From: Citrifermentans bremense R1
Lineage (GTDB): Bacteria > Desulfobacterota > Desulfuromonadia > Geobacterales > Geobacteraceae
Assembly: GCF_000426865.1 (NCBI RefSeq)
Contig: NZ_AUGE01000019.1
Span: 1 to 64,000, forward strand
Length of the DNA: 64,000 nucleotides
Reading direction: 5' to 3'
Shown here: one piece after another, positions 1 through 7,126 of the stretch
Numbering within the stretch: the stretch's first letter is position 1
Layout of the letters: each line of letters opens with the position of its first letter
Translations under genes and position numbers: made by a program
Notes under the pieces: model-generated
Database searches by the model: none
Seen by the model: the letters and a program-made list of their open reading frames with translations, nothing else
Told to the model about the DNA's origin: nothing

Positions 1-258
1 GATGTGTACCTGAAAGGGTACGTCGACATGCTCGGATTACAGTTGGGTCTGACACAGTATTTCGAGTTTTACAACACGGAGCGGCCCCATCAATCGCTGG
101 GCAACCGCACTCCAGTCGAGGTCTACCATACGGCCAGCGGCGGCGGAGCAAGAATCGTAGACAAATTTGTTGAGCGTAAAACCACGCTCAAAATCGGGGC
201 AGCGCCGGTCAGCTGCGCGATCGGGCACCACCTTAAACTCGATGCTTTATTGTCTTGA
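1..258 (+). mobile_element. IS3-family transposase, C-terminal end (5' end outside window)
   Basis: This is the last ~85 codons of a DDE integrase-type transposase; the reading frame is open to the window edge. The segment YFEFYNTERPHQSLGNRTP is the hallmark C-terminal end of the rve integrase core of IS3-family OrfB proteins, where the E of NTERPHQSL is the catalytic glutamate region. Downstream are tandem ~62 bp repeats that may belong to the element's right end. The family call is well supported. Whether the element is intact cannot be judged because its 5' part is not in view. Confidence 0.85.
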
Positions 259-276
259 CTATAGGGTCCACTCAAC

Positions 277-400
277 GGTTCAGCTTTTTTCTAATCTGGT
301 AACAGTTTTGAGGAAAACAGTTCCGCTTTTCCTGAAACCGGTTCAGCTTTTTTTTAATCCGGTACAGTTTTGTGGAAAACAGTTCCACTTTTCCGAAACT
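277..400. repeat. Two tandem ~62 bp repeats after the transposase
   Basis: Two adjacent copies (277-339 and 340-400) both begin GGTTCAGCTTTTTT and both contain GGAAAACAGTTCC followed by CTTTTCC. A third copy begins at 401 (GGTTCC). Placed 18 bp after the transposase stop, they look like subterminal transposase-binding repeats or the terminal end of the element. The 259-567 gap holds no convincing gene apart from these repeats and the leader of the next gene. Confidence 0.6.
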
Positions 401-567
401 GGTTCCCCCTTTTCTCCAGACAGCCAATTCCTCTCGCAAATCCTGTGCTGAATACAAAGTTTCGATATTTCGGCATATTAATCCTGGAGGGCCTTGATCC
501 ACCCACTCAACCGGATATACTAGCCTTTGCTAAAAACTTCCGAAAATTTTAAAAAGGAGATCACATC

Positions 568-1500
568 ATGAGAAGAATTAAAGCAACCTTTGTCTCTGCC
601 GCTATTCTCACTCTAACACTGGCCGGATGTGGCGGTGGTGGTGGCTCTAGTGCACCGACAGTATCGGGAGTTGCGGCCACAGGCATGCCTATGAGCGGGA
701 CTGTATTCCTAAAGGATTCCGCCAACAGTGAGACGAACACGACAATAAATCCGCAAACCGGCAGCTTTTCGTTTAACGTCAGCGGCAAAACCCCTCCGTT
801 CATGCTGCGGGCTGGTGCATTGTACTCTATGAGTGCAGGGGCTGGGACTGCCAACATAAACCCCGCGACAACGCTCATGGTCGCCAATATGGGAAGCTTC
901 AATAATATGTCGTCCCTAAACAGCTTCTACAGATCGCCCAATTCAACGACCATGGTTTCGATGATGGCTAGTGAGCCTGCATCGTATCAGCAATTCCAGC
1001 AGAAAATGGTACCGCTCCTGAACCAGTACGGTGCGACGAACATGGATCCCATGACGGGATCTTTCACCATCGGGCAAGGTTTAGACAAGATGTTCGATGA
1101 CGTGAAAATGACCATAGATCATAATGGAAACGTCAGCATGATCTACGCCAATGGCACCGCAGTATTCACTGGCCCCATGGGTAACATGGCAGCCGGCACC
1201 ATGATGTCTGGAAATATAGTTACGCCCGGTACCGCGCCCACATCAAGCGCGATAGCTGTATCACCGTCAACGATCAGACTGCAGGTGGGTGGTGCGCAAC
1301 AGTTCACGGCAAGTGTTCCAGTTACTTGGTCGGTCATCACCGCCAACGGCGGCAGCATCTCTTCCACAGGGCTTTACAAGGCCCCAAGTTCGGCGGGGAT
1401 TTTCATGGTCAAGGCAACAAGCATCGCGGACCCGACTAAGTCCACCACGGTAATGATCCAGGTCGGAAATACAGGAATGGTTATGATGAAGATGTCCTGA
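568..1500 (+). CDS. Met-rich lipoprotein with C-terminal Ig-like (Big2-type) domain
   Basis: A 310-residue envelope lipoprotein of unknown function. The start has a strong AAGGAG 7 bp upstream. Residues 1-20 form a lipoprotein signal with lipobox LAGC (Cys21), followed by a Gly/Ser linker (GGGGGSS). The central region (about 100-215) is unusually rich in Met and Asn/Ser. Residues ~228-305 (SPSTIRLQVGG, GGSISSTGLYKAP) resemble bacterial Ig-like group 2 domains. The N-terminal architecture matches the lipoprotein at 14950-15738 in this window. Met-richness would suit soft-metal binding near the metal genes, but that is inference. A hairpin follows the stop at 1521. Confidence 0.75.
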   Translation: MRRIKATFVSAAILTLTLAGCGGGGGSSAPTVSGVAATGMPMSGTVFLKDSANSETNTTINPQTGSFSFNVSGKTPPFMLRAGALYSMSAGAGTANINPATTLMVANMGSFNNMSSLNSFYRSPNSTTMVSMMASEPASYQQFQQKMVPLLNQYGATNMDPMTGSFTIGQGLDKMFDDVKMTIDHNGNVSMIYANGTAVFTGPMGNMAAGTMMSGNIVTPGTAPTSSAIAVSPSTIRLQVGGAQQFTASVPVTWSVITANGGSISSTGLYKAPSSAGIFMVKATSIADPTKSTTVMIQVGNTGMVMMKMS

Positions 1501-1520
1501 TCGGGTTGTGAAGGGAAGGC

Positions 1521-1564
1521 AACGGTGTGTGCACTGTACAACTTATGGCGCACACACCGTTTTC
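1521..1564 (+). terminator. Rho-independent terminator after the Met-rich lipoprotein
   Basis: A 12 bp perfect stem (AACGGTGTGTGC at 1521-1532, GCACACACCGTT at 1550-1561) with a 17 nt loop is followed by a short T run. The loop is long and the T tract is only four bases, so strength is moderate. The 1565-1707 remainder holds nothing recognisable. Confidence 0.6.
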
Positions 1565-1707
1565 AGGTTAGTTAGTCAAGACGCCGATGCAATTGCGAAA
1601 TGCCGTGGTCATCTTTTAAGCGAATTGATATGGAAGCTTTACGAGAAGGAAAAAACGGGGAGAAAGAGCACCGGGACACCATTCGAGATGTCTTCGGCCG
1701 TTAACAA

Positions 1708-2382
1708 TCACACCTTCTTCTCGGCCTCATGGTGGGCGACGGCGTCTTCAAACTTCTCCAGAAACAGGTCCCTGCAGTGCTCGGAGCAGAAATAGTAGGT
1801 GTAGCCGTTACGCTCCAGGGTCGTCGCTGCTGAAACAAAGGAAATATGCATGCCGCAAACGACGTCGATAACTAGGTTGTCCTTCTGGTAAAGCGGGTGA
1901 GTTTCCAGCCTGAGGTAATCATCGAGAAAGGCAAGGACCCTGTCTTCCACCCATGCTGCTAGGGATTCCTCGTCTCCCAACTGAATGTTCTTCTCGGCAT
2001 TTTGGGAATATTCCATCAAGGCAGGGAGAATGCTAAGGTCATATCGCGCGGTCAACTGATCGGAAGAGGCTGGCAGCAGCTCGATACTGAGCCTCACCGT
2101 TGCAGGAAACTGAGGGGTGTGCGCAAACCTGCAGGTGGAGATAAAGCCTTCATCGGTGTGCACTACCTCGATCTCGGCATTCTGGAACTGGCGAGCCAGG
2201 CGTTCCAGGCGCGGCATGATGACGGTCTCGACCCGGGACTCCGCCACGGCAGACAATCGCTCCCTCTGTTCCAACAACTCCTTCATGCTCTGGTCAAGCT
2301 GCTGTTGTTTCACCGCGAGCTGTTTTTTGTGCTGCGCCAACTTCTCGATGATTCTTTCTTCTAAAGTAGTCAGGCTTCCCAC
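1708..2382 (-). CDS. YHS-domain protein with N-terminal coiled coil
   Basis: About 224 residues, function unknown. Residues ~5-60 form a Gln/Glu/Lys-rich coiled coil (EERIIEKLAQHKKQLAVKQ). A middle domain with no recognised family follows. The C-terminus is a YHS/TRASH-like domain (DVVCGMH ... YFCSEHC ... FLEKFE) whose cysteines typically bind Cu or Zn. The open frame begins at a TTG at 2400, but that TTG overlaps the only good Shine-Dalgarno (TGGAGG). The GTG at 2382, 7 bp after it, is the better start. The gene lies next to a cytochrome and a metal-regulon gene, so a role in metal sensing or handling is plausible but unproven. Confidence 0.7.
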   Translation of the reverse strand: MGSLTTLEERIIEKLAQHKKQLAVKQQQLDQSMKELLEQRERLSAVAESRVETVIMPRLERLARQFQNAEIEVVHTDEGFISTCRFAHTPQFPATVRLSIELLPASSDQLTARYDLSILPALMEYSQNAEKNIQLGDEESLAAWVEDRVLAFLDDYLRLETHPLYQKDNLVIDVVCGMHISFVSAATTLERNGYTYYFCSEHCRDLFLEKFEDAVAHHEAEKKV

Positions 2383-2409
2383 AGGGCACCTCCAACACAA
2401 GATAAGGCA

Positions 2410-2844
2410 CTAATCGCGGAACTTGGCGTGGCATTCCGCGCAGACTGCCTCGGCCTTCTTGAACGCTGCCAGCGCCGCCGCAAAGTCACCCTTTTTAGCG
2501 ATATCCATGGTCGTGGCGACAGCCAGCTTTTCCTTCTTTGCCAGCTCCACAAACCTCGGGCCTTCTTTGAGATTCTTGTGCGGTTTGGACTTCTCCAGGT
2601 CTGGGAGTGCAGACAGGATCTTATTGGCTTCCGCCTCAGCCGCAGTAAGGTCTTCTTTTGCCAGAGCAGCTTCAAGACTTGCCGCAGCTGCTGAAAACCT
2701 TGGCATCATATGGTGCATTTTCTTCATTTGGACGTCGGCATGTTTAGCCTTGCCATGTGTTTCGGTGCCATGGCCAAATGCTGGTCGGTACAATAGAACC
2801 GAAGAAACCAAACAGAGGGCACTTACTGCGTATTTGCTATTCAT
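2410..2844 (-). CDS. Periplasmic monohaem cytochrome c'-like protein
   Basis: A 144-residue exported protein. The open frame extends upstream to 3036, but the ATG at 2844 has GGAG at the right spacing and begins a clear signal peptide (MNSKYAVSALCLVSSVLL). The mature N-terminus is His/Met-rich (HGTETHGKAKHADVQMKKMHHMM). A helical region follows, and a single haem motif CAECH sits almost at the C-terminus (Cys135, Cys138, His139), the arrangement of four-helix cytochrome c'/c556 proteins. The His/Met N-terminus is an addition to the usual fold and could bind metal. It lies downstream of, and parallel to, the small periplasmic gene at 3039-3305 but is separated from it by a terminator. Confidence 0.8.
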   Translation of the reverse strand: MNSKYAVSALCLVSSVLLYRPAFGHGTETHGKAKHADVQMKKMHHMMPRFSAAAASLEAALAKEDLTAAEAEANKILSALPDLEKSKPHKNLKEGPRFVELAKKEKLAVATTMDIAKKGDFAAALAAFKKAEAVCAECHAKFRD

Positions 2845-2999
2845 ACATTCTACTCCAATGGGTTGTGGATTGTCGGGCAATAGTTCTAGGCAATCGACAT
2901 AATCAACAGGGCCGTAACCCCACCAATTGCTGTTCAACCTCGACGTCGGACTATACAAAAAATCACTATCGCATATTCCACCGAATCTGCGGAAATTAA

Positions 3000-3032
3000 A
3001 GAGGCGGGCCCGAAGGTGGGCCCGCCTCTTTT
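3000..3032 (-). terminator. Strong bidirectional hairpin terminator
   Basis: An 11 bp GC-rich stem (GAGGCGGGCCC at 3001-3011, GGGCCCGCCTC at 3018-3028) has a 6 nt loop, with TTTT on the plus side and an A/T tract on the minus side. It ends the minus-strand gene at 3039-3305 and isolates it from the downstream cytochrome gene. Confidence 0.85.
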
Positions 3033-3038
3033 GCACCG

Positions 3039-3305
3039 TTACTGCTTGGAGATGCTGTCCAGTACCTCGTTCGCTTCTTTCAGTTTCTGTTGCAGTTGCT
3101 GAAGCTCCTCAGCAGTATACTTCTGGGACCCTTTCTTGATTTCGCCCTGGACCCGCTTGATCTTCTTCTGGATGGACTCGGCCTGGACGGCACATTCCCT
3201 TACACCCTCCTTGGTGTCCATCTTCATCCCCTCATGCTCGGCAGCAAACGCCGGCATTGCCGCAAACAACCCCATTGCCATCAGTACTACAACCAGTCTT
3301 TTCAT
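3039..3305 (-). CDS. Small periplasmic coiled-coil protein, predicted sigma54 metal-regulon member
   Basis: An 88-residue protein with no recognised family. The ATG at 3305 has a strong AAGGAGG and begins a signal peptide of about 21 residues ending AFA before AEHEG. The mature part is short, charged and helical (IQKKIKRVQGEIKK, LQQLQQKLKEANEV), with one cysteine (VRECAVQ) and a small Met/His patch (EHEGMKMD). It is monocistronic, with its own terminator at 3001. Upstream are a sigma54-type promoter (3393-3408) and the shared inverted repeat (3466-3494), which group it with the cus and FixH-like genes. It could be a periplasmic metal chaperone or stress sensor of the ZraP/CpxP kind in role, but sequence homology to those is not evident. 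Confidence 0.75.
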   Translation of the reverse strand: MKRLVVVLMAMGLFAAMPAFAAEHEGMKMDTKEGVRECAVQAESIQKKIKRVQGEIKKGSQKYTAEELQQLQQKLKEANEVLDSISKQ

Positions 3306-3392
3306 ACCGTCCTCCTTGTTGTTATTCGGAGAGGGAACTCTCCGGCCGCGCTGCAAAGCCTGCACTCAAGTCATCAGCACCGACTTGGTTTA

Positions 3393-3408
3393 AGCATTTG
3401 GCGTGCCA
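3393..3408 (-). promoter_or_regulatory. sigma54 -24/-12 promoter of the 88-aa periplasmic gene
   Basis: On the minus strand the site reads TGGCAC-GCCAA-ATGCT, with GG and GC separated by exactly 10 bases as RpoN requires and a perfect TGGCAC -24 element. The predicted RNA start is near 3382, leaving a leader of about 75 nt before the ATG at 3305. Confidence 0.75.
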
Positions 3409-3445
3409 TTCAAGAAACTATTATAAAATTGAGTGCTTTGCGCAT

Positions 3446-3494
3446 AGGTGTTCTGGGGCGCCATAGAATATCCAACAGACCGCGTAGTATATTC
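3446..3494. promoter_or_regulatory. Predicted enhancer (UAS): inverted repeat of the metal regulon, with an overlapping second copy
   Basis: The main copy (3466-3494) has left half GAATATCCAACA, 5 bp spacer, and right half CGTAGTATATTC. It begins 59 bp beyond the -24 GG of the promoter at 3393-3408, the same distance as at 22021 and 28162. A weaker copy overlaps it (right half CATAGAATATCC at 3462-3473, degenerate left half from about 3446). The site lies between divergent genes, and no matching promoter for the plus-strand gene at 3766 was found. Confidence 0.7.
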
Positions 3495-3765
3495 TTCACC
3501 CCTTCTCCCGGCTTTTGATGTCGCTCTGGATAGGCAGGAGTACAGACACAGTGAACACATTCCGATTACGTGATTATGCGTGGCTACCTTGGCAATAAAT
3601 GTGTTTATGGTTGTCACGGAAGTGGATTTGTTGTATTAATGAGGAGTTCCTGGTCCTAATTCGTCGAGTGCGTACTCAGTGTTTATTCAACGTAGAATAT
3701 TTCACTGTCAGCGCTGCTCTGCGTGTTAGAGACGAGGATAATTTATTTCAGGAGGAGTATGTTTC

Positions 3766-4599
3766 ATGAAGAAGATGATTCTGGCAGTAGTTGGCGGAGT
3801 ACTTTTGACCTCGACCGCAGCGCGCGCGGAACACAAGTTGCTGATCACGGACGTCCTCGACAAGAAGCAGGTTGAGGCTCAGGCTCTCTTTGAATATTCC
3901 CACTCCAGCGGCAAGCTCAGCTCTCCTGCCGGGTTCGGCAAATTCACCACGAATGCCACCGAGTCCGTCTACTCTGTGGGCGTCGGCCTTGGAAGCGGCC
4001 TGGAAGTCTCCGCATCGGTCCCCTATGTATTCAGCGAGCGGGAAAAGGAGCAGTTGGACAGCGGTGAGCGGAGATACGGGAAAAGCGACGGCTTCGGTGA
4101 CTTCGCTGTCGAAGCGAAATACCGCCTGCTGGGTGGCGAAGAGAAGCCGTGCACCGTCGTGACCGGCCTCGGCGTCAAGTTCGATACCGCCGGCGGCAAC
4201 AACGCAGGGTCCGGCACCACCGACGTGAGCCCCTTCATTGCAGCGAGCGCCAACATGGGGCACCACAACATCCCCTACGCCGTCTACCGCGCCACCATCA
4301 GGAACCACGACGAGCAGGACACCCATACCGTTTCCCTCGGCCTTGAGAAGGAACTGAACCACGACGTTACGCTCGACGTCAAGGTCGATGCGAACTTCAA
4401 CACCTCCACCCGCGAAGTGACCGCCAACGAGAACTTCACCTTCGAAGTGGCCAGCTACATCCAGCTGGCGCATAACTTCTATCTGCTGCCGAGCGTTGCC
4501 TACGTTGTCGAAACCGATTCGACATTGAAGGAGCTCGACGTCCGCGCGACTTCCGTCGATGGATTCAAGGGCGCCGTTTCCCTTTACTACCTCTTCTAG
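3766..4599 (+). CDS. Outer-membrane beta-barrel protein (transporter-like)
   Basis: 277 residues with a strong AGGAGG upstream of the ATG. A signal peptide of about 21 residues ends ARA before EHK. The rest alternates hydrophobic and polar residues in beta strands (VYSVGVGLGSGLEVSASVPYVF, YRATIRNHDEQ, HTVSLGLEKEL) and ends with an aromatic C-terminal residue (VSLYYLF), as outer-membrane barrels do. It resembles the broad group of putative transporter barrels near catabolic or efflux genes (MetA-pathway/DUF3187-like). Substrate unknown. It ends in a strong shared terminator. Confidence 0.7.
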   Translation: MKKMILAVVGGVLLTSTAARAEHKLLITDVLDKKQVEAQALFEYSHSSGKLSSPAGFGKFTTNATESVYSVGVGLGSGLEVSASVPYVFSEREKEQLDSGERRYGKSDGFGDFAVEAKYRLLGGEEKPCTVVTGLGVKFDTAGGNNAGSGTTDVSPFIAASANMGHHNIPYAVYRATIRNHDEQDTHTVSLGLEKELNHDVTLDVKVDANFNTSTREVTANENFTFEVASYIQLAHNFYLLPSVAYVVETDSTLKELDVRATSVDGFKGAVSLYYLF

Positions 4600-4616
4600 A
4601 AGCTAGCAGGGACCTA

Positions 4617-4664
4617 AACAAAGAAACCCGCCTCTGCAGTTTGCCGAGGCGGGTTTCTTTGTTT
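4617..4664. terminator. Bidirectional terminator between convergent genes
   Basis: A near-perfect 19 bp stem (AAACAAAGAAACCCGCCTC at 4617-4635 and its complement at 4646-4664) with an 11 nt loop. The A/T ends give U tracts in both directions. It serves the barrel gene on the left and the SYLF gene on the right. Confidence 0.9.
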
Positions 4665-4689
4665 ACTGCATCAAATCGCAGTCTGGTTC

Positions 4690-5358
4690 TCACATGAGTT
4701 CCAGCAGTTTGGTTACAGCGGGAGTCCTTTCTCCCCCCTCCCCCGTCACCACGCTTTTGGGACCTAGGTACTTGCTGCCGTAGTACGAGACATTGGCGTC
4801 GTCGTCCACCATGATGGCGGCACCGTTCAGCGCCACTCCGGCAAAAAGGCCCCGGCTGCGCGAATAGGAGTAGATCTCAGCCTTGAGCGTAAGGTCGGTG
4901 GCCCCTTCGGCGCTTCTCCCCACCGGCCCTGCAGCTACAGACGCGTCGGCGCCCAGGGTAAACCTCCCCTGGAATAAGCCGTCCACGCTCTTTTTGGTTT
5001 TAAACACGAGGACAAGGTCGGTCGATTCCGCTCCGATCTGCCACCCGAGGCTGCCGCCGGCAATTTTGATGAAGACAGGTGCGGACCAGTTTCCCTTTGC
5101 GTCGCGCACGGTAAGAACCCCGGTGCCGTACCTGCCGCCGATGACGAAGCCCACCTTGATGACACCTGGAATAACAGCGATAGCTTGGGCGTCCTTCAAA
5201 AGCATAGGAGGAACACCCTGTTCCGGTATGGCCTTGATGGCTTTGACAACCTCGATGCAGTCCTCGATCTTGGTTGCACCACTTTCTGCAAAGGCCTCTG
5301 TGGCAGAAAGGGCCATCACCAGGGCCAACACTGCAAATATGATTTTTCTCTGTCTCAT
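4690..5358 (-). CDS. Exported SYLF-domain (Ysc84-like lipid-binding) protein, riboswitch-controlled
   Basis: 222 residues. The ATG at 5358 has AAGGAGG at good spacing; the upstream extension of the frame runs through the riboswitch terminator and is not coding. Residues 1-24 are a signal peptide (MRQRKIIFAVLALVMALS, cleavage after AFA). Residues ~30-222 match the SYLF/DUF500 fold, a lipid-binding domain known from Ysc84 and bacterial relatives (DAQAIAVIPGVIKVGFVIGG, GLFAGVALNGAAI). The leader carries a GEMM-I riboswitch overlapping a terminator, so expression should follow a cyclic dinucleotide. That is an unusual target and suggests an envelope or surface role. Confidence 0.85.
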   Translation of the reverse strand: MRQRKIIFAVLALVMALSATEAFAESGATKIEDCIEVVKAIKAIPEQGVPPMLLKDAQAIAVIPGVIKVGFVIGGRYGTGVLTVRDAKGNWSAPVFIKIAGGSLGWQIGAESTDLVLVFKTKKSVDGLFQGRFTLGADASVAAGPVGRSAEGATDLTLKAEIYSYSRSRGLFAGVALNGAAIMVDDDANVSYYGSKYLGPKSVVTGEGGERTPAVTKLLELM

Positions 5359-5410
5359 AAATTCTCCTCCTTGTGAATGCAGATCCACGTTATTGATTAT
5401 AATGCAGACG

Positions 5411-5459
5411 CAAAAAAGCCGGGGCTGAATATCGCGTTGATATTTCGGCAACCCGGCTG
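5411..5459 (-). terminator. Riboswitch expression-platform terminator
   Basis: On the minus strand AGCCGGG plus GAAATATC pair with GATATT plus CCCCGGCT, followed by TTTTTT. The upstream arm of this hairpin (5439-5458) is also the 3' part of the GEMM aptamer. Ligand-stabilised aptamer should therefore block terminator formation, making this a genetic ON switch. Confidence 0.8.
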
Positions 5460-5524
5460 TCTCAAGGAGACCCTGTAGGCTTTCCGCCCCACCCTCGCGG
5501 GTGGTTGAGTATTATCGTGTATCA
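5437..5524 (-). ncRNA. GEMM-I cyclic dinucleotide riboswitch (c-di-GMP or 3',3'-cGAMP)
   Basis: Minus-strand features match the GEMM-I aptamer in order. They are a GNRA-capped helix CCACCC-GCGA-GGGTGG (5489-5504), the core GGGGCGGAAAGCC that parallels the conserved GGACGCAAAGCC, a second hairpin GTCTC-CTT-GAGAC (5459-5471), and the 3' core AGCCGGGTTGCCG that parallels AGCGGGGTTACCG. An AAACC-like segment (CTCAACC) precedes the first helix. Geobacter GEMM-I RNAs are known in many cases to prefer 3',3'-cGAMP over c-di-GMP; ligand choice here cannot be read with certainty. It controls the SYLF gene through an overlapping terminator. Confidence 0.85.
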
Positions 5525-5739
5525 AGTATGGAGACCCGTATTATCACATCAACTAGAGACATGTCAACATGAGGCGCAACAAGCTTGGGCGTCTCTGAAA
5601 CTGAACGCTAAACCGATTGAAGCGTCCGCACATGCGCATTATTTAGATGAGGTGAGATTGATATTGTGTGGTTGTAATTAGGTAATTGACTGGTATTGTT
5701 CAGGATGTTTGATCCACCAGCATTGTGAGGACGACAGTT

Positions 5740-7008
5740 ATGAACACGACGACAGCAACTGCCTCGGAGCATGTCCTGAACAATCTCGACCGGCTGAACC
5801 CCGACCTTGAAGCCCTGTACAAAGACCTGCATGCCCACCCCGAGTTGTCGATGCAAGAGACCCGATCCGCTGCGCTAGCTGCGGACTGGCTTCGCAGGGC
5901 CGGTTATGAGGTGACGACCGGCGTAGGAAAGACGGGGGTGGTAGGACTGCTCCGTAACGGGGAAGGGCCGACGGTCATGCTGCGCGCCGACATGGATGCG
6001 CTACCCATTGAAGAGGCGACCGGCCTTTCCTACGCGAGTCAAGTGACCACGACGGATGCCGAAGGAAAGACCGTGCCGGTCGGACATATGTGCGGCCATG
6101 ACATGCATATGGCCTGGCTCGCCGGCGCCGCCGCCTTGTTCGCTCAGGAGTTGGAATCCTGGCGGGGGACGCTGATGGTGGTCTTCCAGCCCGGCGAGGA
6201 GACGGCTCAGGGCGCACAGGCCATGATCGACGATAATTTTCTTGCGCGTTTTCCCCGACCAGTTGTCGTACTTGCGCAGCACGTAATGCTCGGAGCGACC
6301 GGCGACATCGCCGGAAGCGCCGGTCCCATCACCTCGGCGGCGGACAGCCTTCAAATCAGGCTGTTCGGTCGTGGTGCACACGGATCGATGCCGCAAGCCA
6401 GCATCGATCCCGTTGTCATGGCGGCGGCGACGGTCCTTAGGCTTCAGACTGTCGTTTCGCGCGAGGTGGCCGCGACTGAGGCTGCGGTCGTCACGATCGG
6501 CGTTTTGCAAGCCGGCACGAAAGAGAACATAATCCCGGACGAGGCGATAATAAAGCTGAATGTTCGGACCTTCGATGCCGGCGTCCGGAAGCGCGTGCTG
6601 GCGGCGATCGAGCGCATCGTCAACGCCGAGGCCGCAGCATCGGGTTCCCCCCGGAAACCGGAGATCACGCCGTTAGACCGGTATCCCCTCAATGTGAATG
6701 ACGAGGCGGCGAGCCAACGGATCGCCGACGCGTTCCGCGCGCATTTCTCCCCGGCACGGGTGCACCATACCGGACCGGCGCCGGCCAGCGAGGACTTCGG
6801 CTGTTTCGGCACGGCCTGGCAGGTTCCGTCGGTCTTCTGGTTCGTTGGCGGTACCGAAAGGGAAACCTATGCAAAGGCCAAAGCGGCTGGAACGCTCAAT
6901 GAGCTGCCGGTCAACCATAGCCCACAATTTGCCCCCGTGATCCATCCCACGTTGGAAACCGGTGTCGAGGCACTGGTCGTCGCGGCGCTCGTTTGGCTGG
7001 CGCCATAG
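5740..7008 (+). CDS. M20-family amidohydrolase (hippurate/aminoacyl amide hydrolase type)
   Basis: A 422-residue cytoplasmic metallohydrolase. The frame opens at a GTG (5725), but the ATG at 5740 sits 9 bp after GAGG and is preferred. Motifs in order are LRADMDALP (~82), the metal-ligand segment CGHDMHM (~118), VVFQPGEE, a lid-domain GRGAHGSMP, and a C-terminal metal-binding ASEDFG. These define the M20D amidohydrolase group, which hydrolyses N-acyl or carboxamide bonds. Substrate is not predictable. It stands alone, and its codon use and GC-rich style look somewhat different from flanking genes, so transfer is possible but not shown. Confidence 0.85.
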   Translation: MNTTTATASEHVLNNLDRLNPDLEALYKDLHAHPELSMQETRSAALAADWLRRAGYEVTTGVGKTGVVGLLRNGEGPTVMLRADMDALPIEEATGLSYASQVTTTDAEGKTVPVGHMCGHDMHMAWLAGAAALFAQELESWRGTLMVVFQPGEETAQGAQAMIDDNFLARFPRPVVVLAQHVMLGATGDIAGSAGPITSAADSLQIRLFGRGAHGSMPQASIDPVVMAAATVLRLQTVVSREVAATEAAVVTIGVLQAGTKENIIPDEAIIKLNVRTFDAGVRKRVLAAIERIVNAEAAASGSPRKPEITPLDRYPLNVNDEAASQRIADAFRAHFSPARVHHTGPAPASEDFGCFGTAWQVPSVFWFVGGTERETYAKAKAAGTLNELPVNHSPQFAPVIHPTLETGVEALVVAALVWLAP

Positions 7009-7126
7009 GGCGTGCGAAGCCGATGTTTCGGTGCGGTGAGGGGACCCGCTGCAGCAGGATTTCGAGGAGTCGGTAAATGCCAAGTTCACACAGCCTGGGT
7101 TCTGAAATACAACAGGGAGCGCATCA

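Noticed and set aside
1508-1795. 95-residue ORF after the Met-rich lipoprotein
   Set aside because: Begins before and reads through the terminator hairpin, overlaps the YHS gene, and resembles no family.
2948-2979. Fifth possible copy of the metal-regulon inverted repeat (right arm GCATATTC) upstream of the cytochrome c' gene
   Set aside because: The left arm is poor (GACTATACAAAA) and no GG-N10-GC lies at the expected distance, so it was left out of the regulon.
3390-3617. 75-residue minus-strand ORF upstream of the 88-aa periplasmic gene
   Set aside because: No ribosome site, low-complexity composition, and it overlaps the sigma54 promoter and the inverted repeats; it is a chance ORF in the regulatory region.
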